Below are positions 21,712-28,415 of a stretch of DNA of 28,415 bases, one piece after another. Below the pieces are notes generated by a model. It saw only the letters and a list, made by a program, of their open reading frames with translations. It was not told the DNA's origin and did no database searches. Every line of letters starts with the position of its first letter. The first letter of the stretch is position 1. The translations under genes and the position numbers were made by a program. The DNA lies in the NCBI GenBank assembly GCA_964058805.1, contig CAXKVV010001330.1, forward strand, positions 1-28,415. Direction: 5' to 3'. The stretch is from Schoenoplectus triqueter. Its lineage: Eukaryota > Streptophyta > Magnoliopsida > Poales > Cyperaceae.

Positions 21712-21801
21712 TGCAAATTTGCGAGGTTTTTGGAGAGGCAATGGGAGGGGGAAACTCGAGGAGCTAATCTGGTCGAGTCTAACCTGTTTGTGGAGGTCCG
21801 A

Positions 21802-21901
21802 TGGGCTTATTCGGCCCAAACGGTCTGGCCGAATGTGAGCTTAATAAATGGGCTCGGACCACGGTGGGATACTCTTAAAGAATCAATCCTTATCGGGCCC
21901 A
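21802..21901 (-). promoter_or_regulatory. Four site II (TGGGCY) elements upstream of frataxin
   Basis: TGGGCT at 21802-21807 and 21849-21854 on the plus strand, and TGGGCC on the minus strand at 21813-21818 and 21896-21901, all 90-190 bp upstream of the ATG. Established knowledge: clustered site II elements bound by TCP factors are common in plant nuclear genes for mitochondrial and ribosomal proteins. This fits a housekeeping mitochondrial gene. No TATA box is evident, also usual for this promoter class. Confidence 0.7.
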
Positions 21902-22395
21902 TTCTTAATTCAATCTATTGAAATCCAAAGAATCAACGCATATATTGTATAGTCGCATTGTAAGGAAGCAACCATTAAATTAAAGGGGAGGGAATAGGGT
22001 GTCAATGCGTATAGTACGAGTCGGTGGAGTCGGTGGAGTCGGTGGAGATATTTTTATTATTATATTTATATAAAATTACTGTTATCAATATTCTATTATA
22101 TAATTATTCAAATTAGATTTATTTATATCCTATCTTTATATGTTAAAAAAATAGTTAACGAAGATGCTAATATCATTTGTTTTGCCAAAAGTTGTATTGA
22201 TAAATTTCCATTAATAGAGATGTTAGTATTTTGCTCATCATAAACTGGGATCCTGATATGACTTTTATCTAGTATCTCTTGCATCAAATTTTTTTTGTGT
22301 AATTAGATACCAAAATATCATATGTTATTACCGGGCATGAAGGAAAAGTGTTATGTGGGATTTGAGCCATGTAGTATTGTTTTAAAGTGGTTGAT
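21902..22395. other. Spacer with a 9-bp triplication
   Basis: GTCGGTGGA occurs three times in direct succession at 22020-22046. The rest is AT-rich, with no open frame or recognisable element. Confidence 0.6.
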
Positions 22396-22742
22396 TTGGT
22401 AAATTCTAAACGGTCTGAAATTCTAAGTACTCATCATCAACCATTACTTATTTTTATTTATTTATTTACTAATTATATGTAAACATATTGGAAACATATG
22501 TTCCAATATGCTATAGTTAACTACTATTTTCATTAAGAAATATAAAATTATACTCCTATTGTTCATGATGTTGGTAAATGCTAAACGGTCTGAAATTCTA
22601 ATTACTCATCATCAATTATTATTTATTTTTATTTATTTATTTACTAATTATATGTTAACATATTGGAAACATTTCCAATATGCTATAGTTAACTACTATT
22701 TTCATTAAGAAATATAAAATTATACTCCTATTGTTCATGATG
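22396..22742. repeat. 175-bp tandem duplication containing a foldback
   Basis: Copy 1 (22396-22570) and copy 2 (22571-22742) start with TTGGTAAAT, share CTAAACGGTCTGAAATTCTA and end with TATTGTTCATGATG. Each has the inverted repeat CATATTGGAA / TTCCAATATG in its centre. Copy 2 has lost a few bases there, which turns its hairpin into an 11-bp-arm palindrome with a 2-nt loop. The high identity points to a young duplication. Confidence 0.9.
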
Positions 22743-22851
22743 TTGTATTAGCGGCTCCAAATAGTTTTGACCCAAGTCAAGCGTCAATTGACTATCCTAT
22801 CAATTGACTATCCTTCTTCATCCAAGCAACATAAAAGGAAGTAATACTAAC

Positions 22852-22990
22852 CTATCAAGATTTAAATTAATATCAATTGTAAATGTATCAGATAGGAGCG
22901 TCATGGCATCCATAGCTTTCTTCATTACTAATTCAAGTACCCCATTTATTATCATTGTTTCATCCGGAGTAAGCTTTCCCTCTCTACCGG
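22852..22990 (-). pseudogene. Isolated exon of a DUF21/CNNM (CBS-domain) membrane protein
   Basis: On the minus strand an uninterrupted 45-codon frame reads GREGKLTPDETMIINGVLEL, then AMDAMTLLSDTFTIDINLNLD. It matches the junction between the DUF21 transmembrane domain and the first CBS domain of plant DUF21-CBS proteins, whose usual text here is close to LTHDETTII...AMTP...F.LDIN..LD. The exon is still bounded by an acceptor (TTTTTAAG, AG at 22992-22991) and a donor (gttagt, 22851). I found no neighbouring exon of this family on either side within the window. It is therefore an isolated fragment, probably a relic or a captured exon. Magnesium transport has been proposed for relatives of the family; no function is expected here. 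Confidence 0.7.
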
Positions 22991-23543
22991 CTTAAAAATT
23001 ATAAAGAAGAGAAATCATTGTCATGTGGTACTGCAATAGTGATCACAGACAAATTTAGTATTATCTAATTGGTCAAAAACACTTCCATAAAAAATGACAT
23101 AATATAAAATAATTAGAAATTAGAGGAATATGAAAATTAATAATTATATCAGAACTTACAAAATATCAACATTACCGCAGGAGGAGTATTTTCTGGTATG
23201 GCAAGGATACTTGATCCGATGCTGGTACCAAGTAGTGAAGCTGCACATGCTACAACTTTCTCTTTTTTTGAGGATCTTTTGTCACATTAATTGCTGCTTT
23301 CATGGATAAAGCACAAATCATCAAGCAGCTTATGGATAAAACCGACAACATGAACTATTTGGCCTGAGGACACCATTCAGTGGCACCATAAATGGATATC
23401 CACCGCAAGGGGTCAACTTTTCATGCTTAGTTTATTATTGGATAGAAATCCTCCTGTATGAAAAGAAAAAAAAAGCAAGAAACTATTATAAAAGATATTG
23501 TTCGACTTTAATTTTAGACCAAAAGATCGAAGCACATGTAAAC
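22991..23543. other. Region flanking the gene fragment; one unrecognised hydrophobic frame on the minus strand
   Basis: Minus-strand translation around 23160-23275 gives a frame containing KVVACAASLLGTSIGSSILA, a possible membrane segment, followed by IPENTPPAV. Upstream it is broken by stops and shifts. It may be another decayed exon, but I do not recognise the family. Confidence 0.3.
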
Positions 23544-23673
23544 CTCAGGGGCATTGTCTACTCTCTTCAGTTCCTCAAATTAGCAACAGTGAGGTCGGCG
23601 GTACATTTATCCCATAAATTTGATAACAAAGAGTTGATATGACATCCCTCAATTGTTCTTTTAAAAAAACAAA
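23544..23673 (-). pseudogene. Possible decayed exon of an unrecognised gene
   Basis: On the minus strand a frame reads SNLWDKCTADLTVANLR and, after a one-base shift, continues as EELKRVDNAPE up to a plausible donor (CCTGAG|gtttac, 23544/23543). The amino-acid composition looks like real coding sequence, with a single frameshift at about 23579. I cannot name the family. Confidence 0.3.
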
Positions 23674-23679
23674 CCTCAA

Positions 23680-25812
23680 GAATTATGAGAGGACTTAAAG
23701 AAGAGTTCGATGAGTCGATCAAGAAAAGACATACCGGTGAGATTTTCATCCTAGCGATCGATAATAGCGACGACTTCAAGTTCTATTTTCGAGTGCTCAG
23801 AGAGGGTGGTTTGCAGAGAGGGGAGCGCGACCAACCGAGGGTTGAACTTAAGACATCGTTGATTAGTGCGGAGAACCAAATCTAGAGAGAGGGTCGTGTG
23901 CGATACAAAGGGTTGGTTTTCTGTGGCAGAGACAGTAGAGTGGAGAGGATAGAGGATAAGGAGAGAACCGAGAAAGCGTCTCTAATCGTGGACATCGCGC
24001 ATTGTGGAGGAGAAGGAGAGTGAGGAGTCGCAAAGACATTTGAAGTGGATTAAGCGAGAGAGGTCGGCGCCGAAGCGAAAAGAGTTGAAAATTAACCTGC
24101 ATCGGTAGCGATTGAACTGACTGGACTGGAGGAGAAAAAACACAGCGATCGATCACGATTTAATCCAACATAACATGAGGGGTAATTTTGAAAATTCACA
24201 TCTTAAAAAATTCAAAACAACTTAATTCATCCGGTCATAAGATGCGGTTTCTAAACGTATTTTTTTGACATGTCAGATATTTGAGAAATAGTTTCTAAAA
24301 CTCAATTTTTTGCTCCAACGCTGAATCGTAATTTTTAATTCTATAACGCTAGATAGATTACTCGCGCCAAAAGAATTTTGCTCAGTAAATATATTTGACG
24401 CGACACACTTCATTTGCGCCAAAACTAAAAGTGGCCATTGTAGTCAATATAATAACAATTTAAATATACAAATATATGCGTGGTTCATATGAAGAATAAA
24501 CAACCTGACATTATATAGTTTATATGAAATATAAATTATACAAATCAACTTCGATGAAAACAAATAAATTTATAAATGTGTAAGTAAAATATAATAATAA
24601 AAATCTGACATATTAAAAAAATAATTTAATCATCAAGCTCATCTGCTCCGAAATGGTTACAAATATCCTTCATCTATAATCTGCTCAAATTTCATATGTT
24701 ATTTATTTGTGAATGTTAACAATGATGATAGTGCTAATCTTTTTACATTGTCAGGCATTAAATAACAATCAAATATAAGTTGGTACAGTGATGGCCCCTG
24801 AACGAGTACTTACTACTTTAGCTGTTGATTGGGTGATACAAATACTGAATTAGTAATATCTATTTGACCAAATATAGAATTCAAGTTGAGCAAAGATTTA
24901 AGCTTATTAATGACATCACACATGCTTATCAGTGGCAACTGACAAATCAGGCCTAGGCAATTAATAAAGGTCCCTCAAGTATATATTGTTTTCTTCATTT
25001 GCATTTCACATACTATTATTTCTTTTTCTTTTGTGGTAAATGCATAGCAATCATATTTGTACCAGACATACAGAATATATCAGTAAAACATACTGAAGAA
25101 AAAAAAAAGCAATAATATGAAAATCAACACAATAGAAAGCAGAATAGTACATATGTGTTTGGTTGAGATGTAAAATTTCCTTTTAGTTACCCTGATTTTT
25201 ATTGTTGCAACTGTACTTTTACCAGTCACGGAGATTTATCCAATCCATCTTAATTATCATAGGAATTTGAGGAGGTGAAGATTTGGCAACTGAATTTGTG
25301 TCAATTACATTAGCTAAGGCACATATTTATAAACAAACAACTGTGTGCATATTGGATTCTTCGGCTTTATTCACACGCAGTGGACCCAAATTAAAAGAAG
25401 CAAATAATAACCATATAAAATCAAGCATATTAATTGTGTAGTTCAATCCCTCCAAGTCCTTCCATTTTTATCAGTAAAAATGATCGGGAACAAAAAAAAA
25501 AGGAGAAAAAGATTTGAGATGAACCTTTTGTAGTCTATGACGATTAGCTTTCAAACCAGGAAAGCAAGTTTAAGTGGCGGAGACACAGAAGTGAGAAGAA
25601 ACTCCCTTCTTGATTGGTCAAAGAGAGAGAGAGAGTGCACGTGAAAGAGCAAAATCACTTGAGGATGAGCGGAGAAAGAGGTGCACGAACAATAAAAAGG
25701 AGGCGGAGGTGAGAAAATAACCGAGGGGGAGAAAACTAGTCAGTGAAAATAGAAAATTCTCTTAATCGCTGATTTTCAGCGCAATTCTAAACTAACGTGG
25801 CTATTAGAATCG
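23680..25812. other. Non-coding region with two GA-rich leader-like tracts
   Basis: The tracts 23880-24130 and 25560-25740 are rich in GAGAGA/GGAG on the plus strand and would read as pyrimidine-rich 5' leaders on the minus strand. Between them (24180-25560) the sequence is AT-rich. A short minus-strand frame near 25210-25320 contains SSPPQIPMIIKMDW but has no recognisable match. The short frames at 23685-23885 (plus) and 23863-24156 (minus) show no domain. These may be decayed exon-1 regions of former genes. Confidence 0.35.
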
Positions 25813-25858
25813 AGTTTTTAAATTAGAAATCAATGTTATAATTTCTAAATTAAAAACT
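25813..25858. repeat. AT-rich foldback, 18-bp arms
   Basis: AGTTTTTAAATTAGAAAT (25813-25830) faces ATTTCTAAATTAAAAACT (25841-25858) across 10 nt with one mismatch. It lies between TTTCAGCGC-type motifs and a CCGTTGGAGATGCTCTTA end (25924-25941). The reverse of that end, TAAGAGCATCTCCAACGG, is seen at the ends of many plant MITE-like repeats. No matching left end was found. Confidence 0.6.
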
Positions 25859-25957
25859 CTTTTTTCAGCGCTAAAGCTTAAAATATACAGTGACATATTA
25901 GATTAGAAACTCAATTAAAATATCCGTTGGAGATGCTCTTAGTTCCTTTTAAGATGA

Positions 25958-25985
25958 CTAGTTAGGTACCCGCGCGTTGCGACGG
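25958..25985 (-). mobile_element. Helitron-like 3' terminus
   Basis: On the minus strand the segment reads CCGTCGCAACGCGCGGG, then TACCTAA, then CTAG, then T. A GC-rich hairpin (six pairs with one bulge, 3-nt loop) followed within about 10 nt by CTAG next to a T is the standard Helitron 3' end. The element would extend to the right on the plus strand. I did not find a convincing 5' TC end, so its length and contents are unknown. Confidence 0.45.
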
Positions 25986-26661
25986 CCATTTTATCAATTC
26001 AAAATTATATATGTTATAGATATATAATGATTTTAGAATGCAAATATATAAAAGCATCTCCGGCCAACATTGATGTATTGTATAATAAAAAACAAAATTG
26101 TAATAATAAAATGCAAGGATTATAGAGACGTTCATTTTTTTTATGTAGCGAGTTATCATCTAATAACTCCATTCAAGAGAGGAAACAAATAAGGGTGTTT
26201 GGCAGTATGAGAATAAGTGAAATTCTACAGTGTTTGAGCTCAATTGATTATTTTTCTGGTCATCCAACATGTCAGTGCAAAGTTTGATAAGAACACGATT
26301 GTTTCTAGATTAATTATACTTATTCTGACATTAATTATAAAGTATAACACGATTTTTTTAGATTTTGTGTATTCTCAAATAATCTATATTTAGTACAGGA
26401 TGTGGTGAATGATGCAAGAAAACATAAATATTATAATGCGACAAGATTGCAATCACATAAAAAAGATTAATCATTTTGAAATATATCAGTCTGTGTTTTA
26501 TACTTCTTTTAAAAAAAAATCTACTCAGTAATTAATTCAGCAAGAGCAAGAGAGGTGTTCTATGACCTGACAAACAACCCCGATGTTAGGATGAGCTTGA
26601 CTCTCTTGATTGCCTTGATGCTTTTGTTAGTTCTTTTTCTATATCTTCCCTCTAAAAATAG

Positions 26662-26868
26662 GGAACCACATCATCTGCGGAGCTTTTTCAGCTCCGCAGG
26701 TGCGGTTCTTTTGATCTGAGCGGTCCGATAATTTATCAACGGTTATGATTTAACAGTAATAAACAGCCCCGTGCATTAAAATTCGTGTTTAGACTTCCCC
26801 ACAGCCGTTGTGATTTCCTTGAGCCGTTGTGATTTCCCTGCTGTGATCTCCGCAGAGACTGTTTGCCC
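26662..26868. mobile_element. 207-bp MULE-like MITE with 10-bp target duplications
   Basis: Flanked by perfect CTAAAAATAG at 26652-26661 and 26869-26878. The left end reads GGAACCACATCATCTGCGGAG, and the reverse complement of the right end reads GGGCAAACAGTCTCTGCGGAG, so the ends share TCTGCGGAG at the same distance plus scattered matches. Inside is a strong hairpin near the left end and two copies of GCCGTTGTGATTTCC near 26803 and 26822. It has no coding capacity. Confidence 0.65.
26675..26699. repeat. Perfect 10-bp stem with 5-nt loop inside the MITE
   Basis: CTGCGGAGCT (26675-26684) and AGCTCCGCAG (26690-26699) pair perfectly across TTTTC. It resembles an intrinsic terminator in shape but lies in a plant MITE, so terminator function is not proposed. 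Confidence 0.85.
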
Positions 26869-26878
26869 CTAAAAATAG

Positions 26879-27431
26879 ATGGGCAGTATCTCCTATTTTT
26901 CTTCTTTATAACTAGTAAATCTGACTGAAAGTAGAAATTGAAAAACTAAATGAGTTGTGCATACAAACAAAGTACAATTACAACATAAACTTATATTTAA
27001 ATGAAAATAATCATCATTTTAATCTTACAATGACATTCAACCAGTCATAGAAAGCAGCACTGCATAAATAAAAATTGCACTTACTCACAAGAATTAGAAG
27101 TGTTTCTAGACATCACCGAGAGCGGCTTCAAGTTTAACCTTAAGATCAGTGCATTCTTCAAAAAAACATTAATTAGATGATCAACGCAACACTTTTGGAA
27201 CGCTTCGATTATCTACTCCAAAATTTATATATACAAAAAATAAAAAAATAAAATGAAGCAAAAAAGTTTAAATTAGAACAACAAAAAAACTTGTAGAAAA
27301 GCATAATTCAACACACATTAGATGCCTGTGTATTGTAAAATGAGGATGCATATTCAAGAATAAGACATGTCTATACCAAATTTATCTATAACCACTGAAA
27401 AACAAAAGAAATAAATAAATTAAGTGTTAGT
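26879..27431. other. Spacer with a short coding-like stretch on the minus strand
   Basis: Near 27110-27165 the minus strand reads ECTDLKVKLEAALGDV followed by a stop. It does not fit the enolase sequence next to it, and I do not recognise it. The rest is AT-rich. Confidence 0.35.
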
Positions 27432-27700
27432 ACATTGTGAGAGGGCACCAACAAGAATAGCATTTGCACCAAGCTTTAGATGACAAAACCAAAAAACATG
27501 TTAGCAAACCAGTTGTGCATATTCTTTGAAAAAAATTCTGAAAATAAATTATATATTTTGTATCTTTTGTTAGCACCAGCCCCTTTCGTTCTTGGTTCCA
27601 TCAAGCTCTTTGCACCATATAATTAATCAACCTCAACCTGAGTTATGGGGTCCTTGCCAATCAAAGCAGGGGCAATGATGATGTTGACATTGTTCATAGT
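27432..27700 (-). pseudogene. Enolase gene fragment, two broken exons with an intron
   Basis: Exon A (27700-27564) reads NNVNIIIAPALIGKDPITQV, then, after two one-base insertions, the enolase segments YMVQ and ELDGTKNE. In place of the usual EWGWCKQK it has Arg for the first Trp and a stop (TAA) for the Lys. Exon B (27473-27432) reads LGANAILVGALSQC, corresponding to LGANAILAVSLAVC. The normal enolase intron lies between KQK and LGAN. Here its acceptor AG is kept (27475-27474), but its donor is AT instead of GT. It is therefore a non-processed copy, inactivated by two frameshifts, a stop and a splice-site change. The rest of the enolase gene is not detectable, apart from a doubtful trace near 27960-28000. 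Confidence 0.8.
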
Positions 27701-28415
27701 CTATAAAGGTGTTGTAAAAAAATCACATATCAAAGTCAAATTAATGTAGCCATGTAGATTCCGTATAAGATGCATAAAAACATTATTTATCCAGCATGTA
27801 ACCTCTTGTACCAGTATGGTACTTATTGGGTTTGTATATATCGTTGTTCTAAGATAATTACCTACAATATCAAACATTATTTTAAGTACTAACTCAATGA
27901 ACTTACTATAACCAAACACCAATAGAAATTACAACCATTGTCAGTAAAAACAAAACAAACCTGATTGATGTGGACCGCATGAACACCGGTATTTTGAAAT
28001 AGTAGTTTTCTTTGTCTTTGTTTTTTGAATAACATGTATTGAAAAGCTGAATAACTATATCATGTATTAAGGAAACAGAGACGAAATATGCTTACCAATT
28101 TTATTTAAAGATTATTCGATTTCTTTGGCAAATCAGTCTATGGTTAGGCAGAATCATTTTGTTTCACTTTGAAAATAGGTTCAAATGTCAGTTAGAAGTT
28201 TTTTTTTTCAATCATAATTATTTTTCTTTCCAATATTTGATTCACGTGTCTTCTTTGTTATTATAGGCTTGGATCCTCTCCATGCTGCTTGGATTGGATT
28301 ATTTTTAACTAGTCAACAAAGCTTCCTTTCACTCTGGCAGCTGAAAACGGGTTGAACCCGTCTCGCTCTTCTGCCAAGCATCAGAGGCCGACCCCTTGAT
28401 TACGGCTAACAATTC
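27701..28415. other. Right flank, no gene seen
   Basis: AT-rich until about 28250. The last 100 bp are GC-richer, with a small CGGGTTGAACCCG palindrome at about 28348-28360. A minus-strand stretch near 27961-28000 (NTGVHAVHINQ, then a possible donor) could be a far-diverged enolase exon (STGIYEALELR), but the match is too weak to call. Confidence 0.4.

Noticed and set aside
21569..21921. Two plus-strand frames
   Set aside because: Antisense of frataxin exon 1 and its promoter; no domain.
26041..26136. Right (5' TC) end of a short Helitron at about 26126 (minus strand TCTCTATAATCC)
   Set aside because: The base before TC is G, not the expected A, so the insertion rule is not met.
26675..26699. 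Rho-independent terminator-like hairpin
   Set aside because: The host is a plant and the hairpin lies in a MITE; the T run is in the loop, not after the stem.
27960..28000. Further enolase exon (NTGVHAVHINQ resembling STGIYEALELR)
   Set aside because: Only three or four identities and no supporting flank; too weak to annotate.

Overview
This is nuclear DNA from a flowering plant, probably a eudicot. It is AT-rich, its genes are split by GT-AG introns, and the space between genes is filled with LTR-retrotransposon remnants, MITE-like foldback elements, microsatellites and decayed gene fragments. No bacterial, organellar or viral gene set is present.

Three genes can be read with confidence. 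(1) 1-3910, minus strand: the N-terminal half of a type II membrane sulfotransferase-like protein, in five exons; the fifth runs off the left edge. (2) 18825-19166, plus strand: an intronless 113-residue single-EF-hand calcium sensor of the KIC/PBP1 family, with a TATA box and an ABRE-like site upstream. (3) 19787-21711, minus strand: mitochondrial frataxin in five exons, convergent with the EF-hand gene and with four site II (TGGGCY) elements upstream. Every splice junction of the frataxin model keeps phase, but an in-frame TAG lies ten codons before the family's normal C-terminus, so the predicted protein is 186 residues instead of 196.

Between them, 4-7 kb is AT-rich spacer with a CCCGA-type pentamer array. 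From 7.0 to 13.3 kb lies a long repeat block that resembles a large gypsy-type LTR. It is interrupted by a 2,110-bp TG...CA element bounded by a perfect 5-bp duplication (GGTAC), best read as a solo LTR of a long-LTR Ty1/copia element. From 14.4 to 17.2 kb there are small DNA-transposon derivatives: a CACTA-like subterminal repeat cluster, a 148-bp near-perfect hairpin with 10-bp target duplications, and two related foldback elements that share a (TA)n microsatellite.

The right end (22-28.4 kb) has no intact gene. It has a 175-bp tandem duplication, one exon-sized fragment of a DUF21/CNNM-type protein, a second MULE-like MITE, a Helitron-like 3' terminus and an intron-bearing, multiply broken enolase fragment. 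The two recognisable fragments come from unrelated genes, which would fit capture by transposons, though the borders of a capturing element were not found.

No clearly new multi-gene system was recognised. The points most worth following are the premature stop in frataxin, the solo LTR with its array of TGACATCA-containing repeats, and the cluster of foldback elements with identifiable target-site duplications.
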